Shown here in pieces: positions 52,843 through 63,841 of a stretch of DNA of 64,000 bases. Source of the stretch: JAFDYH01 sp049840875 (lineage in GTDB: Bacteria; Bacteroidota; Bacteroidia; Chitinophagales; Chitinophagaceae); the NCBI GenBank assembly GCA_049840875.1, contig JASGJE010000014.1, forward strand, positions 202,957-266,956, read 5' to 3'. Position 1 is the stretch's first letter. Each line of letters starts with the position of its first letter. A program made the position numbers and the translations under genes. The notes under the pieces are model-generated. The model was not told the origin of the DNA. It did no database searches and saw only the letters and a program-made list of their open reading frames with translations.

Positions 52843-53946
52843 ATGGATATCGGCTATTTCCTGAAGCTGATGACCGAAAAAGGCGCGTCGGACATGTTCC
52901 TGACGACGGGCGCGCCGGTCAACATCAAGGTCGAGGGCAAGCTTTATCCGCTCGGCAACACCGGTCTTCCCGGCGGCATGGTCAAGAAGATCGCCTACTC
53001 GCTGATGGACGAAGGCCAGGTGCCTCAGTTCGAGAAGAACCTCGAATTGAACATGGCGATCGCGGTCAAGGACGCCGGCCGCTTCCGCATTAACGTCTTC
53101 AAGCAGCGCGGCGAAGTCGGCATGGTGATCCGCGCGATCAAGAGCGAAATCCCGACAATCGAGCAGCTGCGCCTGCCGGTGCTGTTCAAGAACATCATCA
53201 TGGAGAAGCGCGGCCTGGTGCTCCTGGTCGGCGCGACCGGCTCGGGCAAGTCGACGACGCTCGCTTCGATGATCGACTATCGCAACGCGAACACGTCGGG
53301 CCACATCCTCACCATCGAGGATCCGATCGAATATCTCTATCGCCACAAGAAATCCGTGGTGAACCAGCGCGAGGTCGGCCTCGACACGCACAGCTATCAC
53401 GAAGCGCTCAAGAACGCGATGCGCGAAGCGCCCGACGTGATCCTGATCGGCGAGATTCGCGATTCCGACACGATGGAAGCCGCGATCGCATTCTCCGAGA
53501 CCGGTCACTTGTGCCTCGCGACGCTGCACTCGAACAACGCCGACCAGACCATCGAGCGCATCCTCAACTTCTTCCCCGAGTCGGCGCACAAGAACATCCT
53601 GATGAACGTCGCGCTGAACTTGAAGGCGGTCATCAGCCAGCGTCTCGTCATGGGCAAGGACGGTCATCGTCTGCCCGCCGTCGAGGTGCTGCTCAACACG
53701 CCGCACATTCGCGATCTCTTGCGCCGCGGCCAGATCCACGAGGTCAAGGAAGCGATGGATCGCAGCCTGCAGGAAGGCATGCAGACGTTCGATCAGTCGC
53801 TCTATGCGCTGTACAAGGAAGGCAAGATCGAGCTCGAGGAAGCACTCAATCACGCCGACTCGCGCGACGGCCTCGCCCTCAAGATCCGCCTCGCCGAAGG
53901 CGCCGATTCGCCGATGCCCGAGACGTTCGAAGTCAACAACTATTGA
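52843..53946 (+). CDS. pilU: Type IV pilus retraction ATPase, PilU
   Basis: A 367-residue hexameric ATPase that supports retraction of type IV pili on the inner membrane. Walker A is G-A-T-G-S-G-K-S-T at residues 130-138. The Asp box T-I-E-D-P-I-E-Y, the Walker B region D-V-I-L-I-G-E-I-R-D near residue 198 and the His box T-G-H-L-C-L-A-T-L-H-S-N all follow. M-D-I-G-Y-F-L-K-L-M and the extended C-terminus after residue 340 point to PilU rather than PilT. A GAGGG Shine-Dalgarno precedes the ATG. No pilT is adjacent. The gene is undamaged, unlike its neighbours. Confidence 0.93.
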   Translation: MDIGYFLKLMTEKGASDMFLTTGAPVNIKVEGKLYPLGNTGLPGGMVKKIAYSLMDEGQVPQFEKNLELNMAIAVKDAGRFRINVFKQRGEVGMVIRAIKSEIPTIEQLRLPVLFKNIIMEKRGLVLLVGATGSGKSTTLASMIDYRNANTSGHILTIEDPIEYLYRHKKSVVNQREVGLDTHSYHEALKNAMREAPDVILIGEIRDSDTMEAAIAFSETGHLCLATLHSNNADQTIERILNFFPESAHKNILMNVALNLKAVISQRLVMGKDGHRLPAVEVLLNTPHIRDLLRRGQIHEVKEAMDRSLQEGMQTFDQSLYALYKEGKIELEEALNHADSRDGLALKIRLAEGADSPMPETFEVNNY

Positions 53947-53993
53947 GTCCGGCGCTCGCGCAACGGCGACATCGCACGCTTTGCCATGCCGTC

Positions 53994-54013
53994 GTCCCGG
54001 CGAAAGCCGGGAC
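53994..54013. repeat. REP-like hairpin after pilU
   Basis: GTCCCGGCGAAAGCCGGGAC is a perfect hairpin with a short purine loop. It is followed by CCCAGT, the usual extension of a dispersed palindromic repeat found in many Proteobacteria. It may also act as a transcription end signal for pilU, though no T tract follows. Confidence 0.65.
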
Positions 54014-54062
54014 CCCAGTTGATCTTGTCCGCTAGACTCGCGCCTTTCGCCGCCTCGACGCG

Positions 54063-55674
54063 ATGACGCACACGTTCCGCCCGGTTCCCGTCTGCACGGC
54101 CTCGACGCCGCGACGATTCCAGCTCATCGTCGCGACCGCGCAAGCGCTCGAAGCCGGCCGGCTCGACGAAGCTCGCAACCACATCGCCGCCGTCGTCGCG
54201 CGTTATCCGCATCATCCTGAAGTACTGCGTCTGCTCGCCGGCATTGAAAGCCTGCGCGGACGTCACGCCGAGCGATCGACGCGATTCGCCGCGCCGTCGA
54301 AGCAGCGACCGACGACGCGCTCTACCAGAACACGCTCGGCACGGTCCTCGCCGAAGCCGGTGAATACGACGGCGCGATCGCCGCGCTGCGCCGCTGCTGC
54401 GAGCTGCAACCGAAGCTCGCGCTCGCCTGGTACAATCTCGGCGTGCTGCTCACGCGCTGCGTGCGCTACGACGGAAGCGGTGCCCGCGCTCATCGAAGCC
54501 GTGCGGCTCGCGCCCGATCACGTCGCCGCGCGCGCCTTGCTCGCCGACATGTTGCGCGTCAGCAATCGCGCCGACGAAGCCGCCGCCGAGTACCGCAGCA
54601 TGATCGCCGAGCGCCCATATTCGGGTATGGCCTGGTGGGGACTCGCCGATCTCAAGACGATCAAGTTCGATACCGCCGACATCGATCGCATCCAAGCGGC
54701 GCTTGCCGACACGCGCGCGAGCGACGACGACCGCATCGCGCTCGGCTTCGCGCTCGGAAAGGCGCTCGACGATCATGGTCGGTACGCCGAATCGCTCGCT
54801 GCGCTTGAGCGCGCCGAACGCGATCGCGCGTCACGAGGAAAACGCTGGAATGCGCGCGGCTTCTGGCCGAGCGTCGACGCGGTCCATCGCGTATTTTCGC
54901 CGCCGCCGCATGGTGCGCCCGATCCCGCGCGGCGCCGGCGTGATCTTCATCGTCAGCCTGCCGCGCTCGGGCTCGACGCTGATCGAGCAGATTCTCGCGT
55001 CGCATTCCTCCGTCGAAGGCGCCGGCGAACTGCCCGACCTGCCGCTCGTGCTCGGCGAGGAATTGCGCCGCCGCGGCCAGCCGTTACGCCTGGGTCACCG
55101 ACGCTTACGCGCGACGAATGGCAACGTCTCGGCCGCCGCTATCTCGAACGCACCGCGTATTGGTCGCGCCGTCGGCCGTTTTTCACCGACAAGCTGCCGA
55201 ACAACTGGACCTATATCGGCGCGATCCGCGCGATGCTGCCCGGCGCGCTATGGTCGTCGTGCGGCGCGATCCGCTCGAAACGTGCTTCTCGTGTTATCGC
55301 GCAGTTCTCTCTAGAACAACGAGTACCACGCGCACGTTCGACGATCTCGCCGCGTTCTGGAGCGATTTCGACCGCAGCCCTGAGCTCGCGAAAGCGCAGC
55401 ATCCGCACGTACGTGCACGAGAGCGTCTACGAAGCGCTCGCTCGCCGATCCCGAGACGGAAATTCGTCGCTTGCTCGACGTTCTGCGGCTTGCCGTTCGA
55501 GACCGCGTGTCTCGAATTCCATCGCACCGAACGCGACGTGCGCTCGCCGAGCGCGATGCAGGTGCGCGAGCCGTTGCGTCGCGACACGCGCGCGCGCCGC
55601 GTTACGGCGCGCTGCTCGATCCGCTGCGCGAGGCGTTGGCGAGAGTCATGCTGGCGCGCGCGGCACACTCATGA
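54063..55674 (+). CDS. TPR-repeat sulfotransferase family protein 1, frameshifted
   Basis: The N-terminal half is a row of tetratricopeptide units (A-L-E-A-G-R-L-D-E-A-R-N-H; A-E-A-G-E-Y-D-G-A-I-A-A-L; W-Y-N-L-G-V-L-L). The C-terminal half is a Sulfotransfer_3-type domain with the PAPS phosphate loop F-I-V-S-L-P-R-S-G-S-T-L-I-E-Q-I, then F-F-T-D-K-L-P-N-N-W and V-V-V-R-R-D-P-L-E-T-C-F-S-C-Y-R. At least five indels break the frame. The end at 55,674 (D-P-L-R-E-A-L-A-R) aligns with those of its three paralogs. It converges with the next copy, 28 bp away. Confidence 0.78.
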
Positions 55675-55702
55675 TCGCTTGCGCGACGAGCGATGCGCCG
55701 CG

Positions 55703-57128
55703 TCAGGCGAACAACTCCGTAAGCTCAGGAACGAACGGCGCGTATTTGCGCCAGCGACCGACCGACGCCGCATAGATCGGCTGACGCGCCTGCCAGACGC
55801 TCGCCGAATGAATCGGCGTCGTCTCCGTCGACGGCGATCGACGGATCGTCGCGGCGCATCGATGAAGGCGCTCAATGCATCGAGCTCCGCCGACGGATTT
55901 TCGACGAGCGCCTCGTAGTCGAGCACGCGAATCGGCAACGACAGCGTCGCACGCCAGTAACCCAACAAGCGATCGTGACCGGCCGCGAACTGCGGCGATG
56001 CTCGCGAAATCGTAGGCGAACGCGGCGTCGTGATGCGCGAAATCCTGCGACCAAATTGACAGCGCCGTGTCGCGGCGATTACGCCGGCACCAGATCACGC
56101 GTGCATCGGGAAACATCGCTTCGATGACGTGCAGATAGCGGAAATTCATCGGGTCCTGATCGATGTAGCACGGCGCCGGAGCATCGTCCTGCCGCGCATG
56201 TACGCGATAGAGCGCGGCGGCTTCGGCGATCGCATCGGCGTCGCCAAGATGTCCGCCTGTGATCAGCCGCTCGGCGATGAACCGCAATATGCGCAGCTCG
56301 CCGCGATCGCGCGCGCCGATGTGCTGCGCGAGGCGTGTCGCCGTCAACGTCGTACCCGTGCGCGGCAGTCCGACGACGAAGATCGGTTTGAAGTCGCTGT
56401 GCGTCGAGGCGCGCACATGCACGACTCGCTCGTTCATGCGCGCTTCGACGAAGGCGTCCCACGCCGCCGCCGACCACGGCAACACGGAACGCACGCGCGC
56501 ATTCGCGTCGCGCAAGGTGTGCGCGGCGGATTCGTAATCGCCGAGATCGTCGTACGCCTTCGCAAGACCAAACCCCGTCGCCGCACGCGCGCGCGGCGTG
56601 TATTTTTCGTCGCGCGCGTGCGCCTCGAAGCGCGCGATGTCGGGATCGTCGCGATCGGCATACCGCTTGGTATGCGCGAGCGCGCCGAGCACGTACCACG
56701 TGTCGAGGTCGATGCCCGCATCGAGCGCCGCGAGATAACGCTCACGCGCTTTCGCGAAATCGCCGAGCTCGCGCGCGATGTTGCCGGCGACGCGAGCAAC
56801 GCCGGCGTCGGATCGCCGCGCGCGATCGTACGGTCGCAGAGATCGTCGCGATGGCCTGCCGATGGCATTGCTGGATGAACAACGCGGCACGTCGGCTAAG
56901 ATCGGGCGCGAACGCATGCGCGCGGCAAAGCGTGAACATCACCTCCGACGCGGCCGTGAGTCGCGCTTCGGCCTGCAGCACCTGCGCGAGCAGATGCGCG
57001 ATGTCCTCGCGCGCCGGCGCACGCGCGGCGAGATCGCGGAGGATCGCTTCGGCGGACACGACGTCACCGCTCTTCCCACGCTGAGCGCGCGCGCGCATGA
57101 ACAGCGAATCGATGTCGGAGGCGGACAT
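55703..57128 (-). CDS. TPR-repeat sulfotransferase family protein 2, frameshifted
   Basis: Starting at 57,128 (M-S-A-S-D-I-D-S-L-F-M-R-A), the first 110 residues are TPR-like (A-E-A-I-L-R-D-L-A-A-R-A-P). After a frame change near 56,810 the protein runs on to the phosphate loop F-V-V-G-L-P-R-T-G-T-T-L-T-A-T-R and Y-I-D-Q-D-P-M-N-F-R-Y. Then come W-C-R-R-N-R-R-D-T-A-L-S-I-W and, after further indels, W-Q-A-R-Q-P-I-Y-A-A-S-V-G-R-W-R-K-Y. It probably transfers sulfate from PAPS, or acts on a similar nucleotide donor. The acceptor is unknown. Confidence 0.78.
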
Positions 57129-57276
57129 CGATCCCTCAACGCGCGGCGCGGCGCAAACGGGGAACGAGCATGCGCCGGATTCTGCCATACGCCGCTTCGG
57201 CGCGAGCCTGCGATGCGGCACGCGATTCCATGCGAAACTCGCCGCCCTCAAGTGATCGCTCCATGTTCCGTTCGAC

Positions 57277-58910
57277 GTGACTGCTACCCCGCCAGCGTCA
57301 TCCACGACCGCGGCCGCGCCCAACACCGCGGCGGGTCTGCTCGCGAACTACGACCGCGACACGCGCACGCAAGGCGAGCCGAATGCGCGTGCGGCTTTGT
57401 TCGCGGCGCTCGCTTCACAGCCGGAGCCCGCTTGGCTGCAATGCGCGCAGCAACTCGTATTGCGTGGGCGCGCCGATGTCACGACCGCGCTCCTGACCGA
57501 AGCGCGCAGGCGGCATCCGGCTTCGATCGAGATCGCGTTCGCGCTTGCCGGTCTCGAACGCCGCGCGCACCGCGAGCGCGAGGCCGAAGCGCTGCTCCGC
57601 GAAGTGCTCGCCGCCAAACCGATCACGCACCGCGGCGCTGACGCTCGCGCAGATGATCGGCGACTCGGCCGCACGAAGGCCGCCGCCGACGTGCTGCGCT
57701 CGGCGTTCGTCGCGCATCGGCAACCGATCGATCTCGTGATCCAGGCGATGGAGCTCCTCGACGACTACGAGCGCGAAGCCGACGCGAGCGCGATCGCCGA
57801 AGCCGAGATCGCGGCCGGTGCACGGATCCGCGCTCATGCGTACGCGGCGACGTATGCGATCCAGCTCGGCGATTTCGCGCGCGCGCGTGAGCGATTCCTC
57901 TTTCGTATGCGCACAGCGCGCAGGCGCCGGAATGGAACGTGCCGTTCGGGCTCGCGTCGGCGCAGCGCTATCGCAGCGCCGATCATCCGGATTTCACGCT
58001 GTTCCGCGAATGCCTCGCCGGACGCGACCTCAGCGACAAGGCGCGCACGACGCTGCTGTTCGGCATGGGCAAGGCGTACGACGACGTCGGCGATTATGCG
58101 AGCGCCGGATATTTACGTGCAGGCCAAGCGCTTCTAACGCTTATGGCCGCGTTCGCGCAAGCAGTTCCGGCGCAGCGTACGGCGCGCTTCCAGTCGAAGC
58201 CGCTGCCGGTTCGGCGCGAAGGTCCGACGATTTCAACCAATCTTCATCGTCGGCATGCCGCGCTCGGGCACGACGCTGACGGCCGAGCTGCTCGCGCTCA
58301 TCCGAAGTGCGCAATCGCGGCGAGCTCAATTGGATCTGAAGCTCTCGCAACGTTTGCCGGCGAGCGGCGCGCCCGATCGCGCGCTGCTCGATGCGCTCGC
58401 GGCGGAATACGAAGCGCATGCGAAGCTCGACGATTCGGGCGATGCGCGCTAGTTCATCGACAAGCAGCCGCTGAATCTGATGCACGTCGATTTCATTCTC
58501 GCACTTTGCCGAATGCGAAGTTCGTGCATGCCGGCGCGGCGCGCGCGACAACGCGCTGTCGCTCTGGGTCAGTCGTTTCAGGACGATACCTACGCGTACG
58601 CGGCCGACTTCGCCGATATCGCGGCATTCCAGCAGGCTGCGACAAGGTCATGGCCCATTGGCAAAGCGTTATCCGGAGTCGATTCGCGCGCTCGTCTACG
58701 AAGACCTCGCGGCGATCCGGAGCATCGCATCGCGGAGCTCGCCGAATGGCTCGGTCTGCCGCCGCTTCAAGCAGAATCGACGCCGCAACGAAACGATGCG
58801 ATCAACACGGCGAGCTTGTGGCAGGCGCGACAACCCGTCTACACGCGCTCGATCGGGCACTGGCGCAATTACGCGCCTTCGTGCCGGAGCTGCTCGAATT
58901 TCCGGAATAG
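57277..58910 (+). CDS. TPR-repeat sulfotransferase family protein 3, frameshifted
   Basis: It begins with GTG at 57,277 (M-T-A-T-P-P-A-S-S-T) and is divergent from copy 2 by 148 bp. TPR-like helices fill the first 280 residues. After indels near 57,640, 57,900 and 58,130, the phosphate loop F-I-V-G-M-P-R-S-G-T-T-L-T-A-E-L-L appears at about 58,245. Next are F-I-D-K-Q-P-L-N-L-M-H-V and R-D-N-A-L-S-L-W, then S-L-W-Q-A-R-Q-P-V-Y-T-R-S-I-G-H-W-R-N-Y, and the end at 58,910. An apparent TAG at 58,450 sits in a wrong-frame segment. It is closest to copy 2. Confidence 0.77.
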
Positions 58911-58936
58911 ACGCGGCGCAGGCGCGCGAACTACGA

Positions 58937-60750
58937 TCAGACCGAATAGTCCCAGTGCCTCAACATCGGCTCGAGGATCGGCAGCACCGGCTCGAACTCG
59001 GCTGGTATCTGCGCCAGCGATCGGTGCGCGCGCGCGTGATCGGCTGCACGACGGCCGTGTAGCTCGGCGTCGCGATGAAGCCTTTTTCCTTGCGCGTGAC
59101 GGTCGTATTGGAGCATCGGCGTCGCGTCTTCGAGACCCGAGAACGTCGCGATGCGCTGCACGTGCGCCGGGCGTGTCGGCGACGAGATCCTCGTAGCGTG
59201 AGATGATGACGCTCAGGTTTGATCACTTCGACGTGATAGAGCCAGACTCCATCGCGGCGACGTAAGCGCGCGCGAGTGCGCTCGAGCGTCGCGCACGCGT
59301 CGGCGAGCATGCTCGAGCGGTAGTTCTGCATGTAGTAGCTCAGCACGACGTCGCACGGATGTCGTAGCGCGAGGATGTAGCGCGCTTCGGGTAGAGGCGC
59401 TTGATGAGCGGCAGCCACAGCATGTTGAGCGGATTCTTGTCGACGAGCTGCGCGTCCCAGCGGCGGTGGATCTTTTCGGCGACGAGGCCGTAGTAGTGCT
59501 TGCGCAGCTCGTCGCAATCGCGCTGATTCAGGCGGCCGATGTCGTTCGGCATCTTGACGCCGTAGTCGCCGAGCTTGTTGCCGAGGATCGTGAAGAACGG
59601 CCGCTCGTCCATCGATTGCAAGCTCGGATGCGCGTCGAGCATCTGCTCGAGCAGCGTCGTGCCCGAGCGCGGAAAGCCGACGATGAAGATCGGCGAGTCG
59701 CGCGCATCGGGCGCTGTGAGCGGCGGCCATGCGCGGTACTCGGCTTCGGTGAGACGGTCGACGGCATTCGGCAGTACGGCGCGCGTCGGGCGTCGAAACG
59801 ACCCGGCGCGATCGGCGCAAGCTCTTCGGCCTTGAGCTTGTGCGCGGTCGCGAGCGAGGCCATCGCGGCTTCGGTGTCGCCGAGCTTGTCGTAGATGTCT
59901 GCGAGGTCGAAGTAATGCGAATAGTCGAGCGTGGCCGCGGGCCGGTGCTCTCGAGGATCGTGCGCGCTTCTTCGAGGCGACCGCGCCGCATCGCGAGCGT
60001 GCCGCGCAGCTGCGACATCTCGAGCTCGCGCGCGGTCGGCGACCGGAAACGGCGGCGGTGTCGGCGAGCACGCTTCGGCGGCGTCGAGATTGTTACGTGC
60101 GCTCGTACAGCGCGACCAACTGGAGCCGCGTCTGTAAGTGCAGCGGCGCGCGACGGATCATTCGATCAGCACTCGTGCGCGCCGCGGCGTCGCTCGTCAG
60201 CAGCAGATGTCGCGAGCAGGAGCTGCTAGTTCGGCTTGAGCGGCAACCATGTGCGCCACGGTTGCAGTAACCGCTGGTCAGCGCGTCGAGCACGGCGACG
60301 AGCGCGTTCGCGGCGTGGATGTGCGCTTCGGCCGATTTCGGATCGAGCTTGAACGCTTCGAGCAAGGTCGTCGTGCGCAGCGGCGTGATCGCCGCGTTTC
60401 GCATGAGCCTGGCCGAGGGTATGTAGTGCGACGGCTTCGGTTGGCGCGAGCGCGACGGATTTCGATGCGTCCGCATCGGCTTCGTTTGCGCGTCCGGCGA
60501 GTCGCAGATGCGGTCGCGTAGTTGGTCCAGTAGCGCTGCTGTTCGCAGGCGCGATCTCGGTCAGGCGCTCATACCCGCACGGCTTCGGCGTAGCGCCCTG
60601 GCACTGCAGGCTCGAGCGAGAGCAGGAGAACGAGTCCTTGCTCGTTCGGGCGCTCTGCGCAGGTTGCTCGCGACAGATCGCTCGGCGAGCGGCGAGCTGC
60701 CATTCTGAAGGACGTTGAGAATCTCCTGGAATGACGCGAGGTTCGGTCAT
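58937..60750 (-). CDS. TPR-repeat sulfotransferase family protein 4, heavily frameshifted
   Basis: The probable start is the ATG at 60,750 (M-T-E-P-R-V-I-P-G-D). TPR-like units (A-L-H-T-L-G-Q-A-H-A-K-R-G-D-H-A-A) extend to about 59,800. The phosphate loop I-F-I-V-G-F-P-R-S-G-T-T-L-L-E-Q-M lies near 59,660, followed by L-V-D-K-N-P-L-N-M-L-W-L-P and L-A-L-R-H-P-C-D-V-V-L-S-Y-Y-M-Q-N. The end (P-V-L-P-I-L-E-P-M-L-R-H-W) is at 58,937. It is the most damaged copy. It lies 83 bp downstream of the TonB receptor on the same strand, so they may form one transcript. Confidence 0.72.
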
Positions 60751-60833
60751 GAGCGGAAGAGCGTGCAAAAACGGAGCCGCGCGATCGACTCGCGCGGCTC
60801 TGAAGCCTTACTGCGTTCTGTCGAATCAGTCGA

Positions 60834-63800
60834 TCAGAACTTGACGGTGATGCGGCCTCAGTAGTAGCGGCCGATCAGGTCGAAGTCGACGGATCGGTAT
60901 TCGCGTTGAGCGTGTTGTTCGCGTAGCGAAGAACGGCGGCTGCTTGTCGGCGATGTTGTTGACGCCGACGTCGAAGCGCGTGTTCCAGGCTTCGATGTTG
61001 TAACCGAACTGAAGATCGTTGTACAGTTCGCGCCGTAGTTGATTAGTAGTTGTTCCCATTCATCGCCGTAGTACGTGCCCGCCGGGACGTGTCCTGCGAC
61101 GGTGTCGGGGAGCCCATGTGGAAGCGGCCGATGTAGCGCATGCGCCACGACGCATCGAACGAGCCGAGCTGCCAGTTGACCGAACGACTGCGCACGCCAG
61201 CGCGGGAACAGTGCAGCACGCCGCCGCCGCACCCGGGCACGCCGCAGCCTGCGGAGGAGCCGAAGGTCATGAAGTGGCCGGCGTAGTGGTAGACGGTGTT
61301 GCCTTCGGTGTCCGGCGCCGATCGAGATGTTGTACTTCTTCGAGGTAGGTCGCATTGAAGCTGAGGTTGAAGCGGCCGAACGAGAACTCCGGCAGACGGT
61401 AGTTCAGCGCGAAGTCGACACCCTTGACATCGATGCGGCCGAGGTTGCCCGTCGGCTCGTTGATGAATTGGATCTGACCCTGGTTCGGGCCGCTCTGGAA
61501 GCGATGAATCAGCGGGCAGTAGTCGAGCTGGCCGGCGGAGCACAGGTCGAGGACCTACTGCGCGCCGACGACCCGTGATCGATGTTGTTGAGGTAGAGGC
61601 GCCAGAAGTCCGCGCTGACCGACAGGCCGTCGATGAAATGCGGGTCATAGACGATGCCCCAGTCGAACGACTTGCCGAGTTCCGGTCCGAGCGGGAAGCC
61701 CGCGTAACTGCGAACCGGAGGTGATCCCGTTGATCTGCAGGCCTTGCGCGACGTTGTTGTTGCTGAACGAGCCGTCGGTCGGCACGTTCGACGCACGCGG
61801 GGTTGACGGGTTGCCCGTGTAGTGATCGCACGGGTCGTGCAGAGCTTCGGAGCATCGCACGCGGCGCCGGCGAAGATGATTGCCGACGGTCGGCGCGCGG
61901 AACACTTCGGAGACCGTGCCGCGCAGCAGCAGGTCTTCGATCGGACGCCACTCGAGCGCGATCTTCGTGTTGTTGGTGTTGCCGAAGTTGTTGTACTTCG
62001 AGTAGCGGTCGCCGATCGTCAGGTTCAGCGCGTGGACGAACGGAATGTCCTTGATGATCGGGATGAAGAGTTCGGCGTAGAAATCCTTGACGTTGTAACC
62101 ACCCTGCAGCGGCGAGCCGCACTGGCGAACCGAGCATGCAGTTGCCGGTCTCGGGATTGATCAGCAGCGAGTGTCGATGTTCGAGTGCGTGTATTCCTTG
62201 CGATACGACGCACCGATCGCGAGCTGCATCGTGCCGGCCGGCAGCTCGAACAGGCCGCCGTTCGAAGTCGGCGCGCCACACCTTTTCCTGCGTGAAGAAC
62301 GGTGCTCGCGCCGGGAGCGCCGGCCGACTGCAGCGACGGTGATCGTGTTCGGATCGTCGAGGTTGAAGATGTTGATCGGCGTGCAGTCGTTGATCATCGC
62401 GTCCGGCGTGCCGCACTTGACGACGCCGTCGGTCGTCGAGGAACGAGGGACCCGTCGCCTGATTCGATGATGTTCAGGTTCGGCAGGCCGTAGGTCGTCG
62501 GGTCCGATACTGACATGGCCGTAGTCCATGCCGACTTCCCAGTTCCATTGCTGGTCGTTCCACACGCCGAACGAACCCTTGAAGCCCGTCACACCTGGTC
62601 GGTCGTTGGTGCCGAACGCACGCGGCGGTTGCCGAGCGGTCGCAAGGCGCGTACGAGAAATCGCCCTGGCCTCGTGAACTGCGACGCCGAACGGGTTGTA
62701 GTAGCTGTCGGCCGAGATGACGATGCCGTCCGGCGCGTCGGTCACACCTCCGGCGCGAGCTGGAACGCCGACGAGGTCTTGTTGTGCATGACCGACATGT
62801 AGACTTCGATGTTGTCGGTCAGCTTGTAGTTGCCGTTGAGGAAGAGACCGGTGCGTTCCTGCGGCGTCATGATCAGGTTGACGGTCGCGAAGTTGTAGTT
62901 GTCGCTCGGGTCGTCCGGCGTGCCGTTGTTGACGTAGCAGTGGTAGTCGGTCGCGATGTTCTGGCCCGACGCACCCGGATTGCGCGCGATGAACTGTCGC
63001 AGCGGAATAGGTGTCGCGGAACTCGTCGGCATCCTGGATGTGGCCGAACGGCGAGGAGGTCGAACCGCCGACGTTGCCGCTCGGCACCTGCTGGCCGTAG
63101 GCTGGCCGTACGTCGAAGACCGTTGGTGCCGTACAGCGAAATCGAGTTCTTCGAGAAGTCGCGGTGGCCGGCGAGCACCTGGTCGATCTTGTTGTAGCTG
63201 ATGCCGGCCATGATCGAGCCCTTGTCCGAGCTCTGACCGAACGTGAACTGGTAACCCTTTCGACTCGCCGTCGTCCTTGTCGGAGATGCCGTAGTTCGCC
63301 GAGAACTCGGCGCCCTGGTAATCGCGAACGCAGGATGAAGTTGACGACGCCCGCGACCGCATCCGAGCCGTACACCGACGAGGCACCGTCGGTCAGGACT
63401 TCGATGCGCTCGATCATGTTCGCCGGAATGGCGTTCGGATCGCCCGAGAGATAACGATGGCCGTTGATCAGCACGAGCGTGCGCGGCGAGCCGAGACCGC
63501 GAAGGCCGATCGACGATGCACCCGTGCCGCCGGAGTTGTTGATCTGCGGGTTGATGTTCGGGCCGGTGACGGCCGGCAGCTGCTGCAACGAGATCGCCGA
63601 GCGTCAGCTTGCCGGTTTTCTGGATCGCGGCGCGATCGATCGTGATGACCGGGTTCGACGTTTCGATGTCGACGCGACGGATGTTCGAACCCGTGACGGT
63701 GATGGTCTCGAGCTGCTGATTGTTCTGGTCCTGCGGCGCATCTTGCGCAAGAGCAGGGGCAGCGTAGCCGACCACCGCCGATGCGCCTGCGTACAACGCA

Positions 63801-63841
63801 AAGCGCACGGCTTTGAAAAGCTCGTTGCTCGATAGCCTCAT
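60834..63841 (-). CDS. TonB-dependent receptor, Oar/OmpA-linked type, heavily frameshifted
   Basis: About 1,000 codons on the minus strand. The start at 63,841 (M-R-L-S-S-N-E-L-F-K-A-V-R-F-A) follows a GGAGAG ribosome site; a TTG four codons earlier is part of that site. A signal peptide ends at Y-A-A-P-A-L-A-Q. The plug begins E-T-I-T-V-T-G-S-N-I-R-R and carries G-L-R-G-L-G-S-P-R-T-L-V-L-I-N-G-H-R-Y and V-Y-G-S-D-A-V-A-G-V-V-N-F-I-L. The barrel ends R-I-T-V-K-F at 60,834. Ten or more indels and an apparent stop (TGA at about 60,858) break it. Such receptors import large or peptide-like ligands; this one's ligand is unknown. Confidence 0.8.

Noticed and set aside
52468..53853. A 461-residue open frame antisense to pilU
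   Set aside because: It is a shadow of the GC-rich third-position codon bias of pilU; it shows no domain and rests on an intact, highly conserved gene on the other strand.
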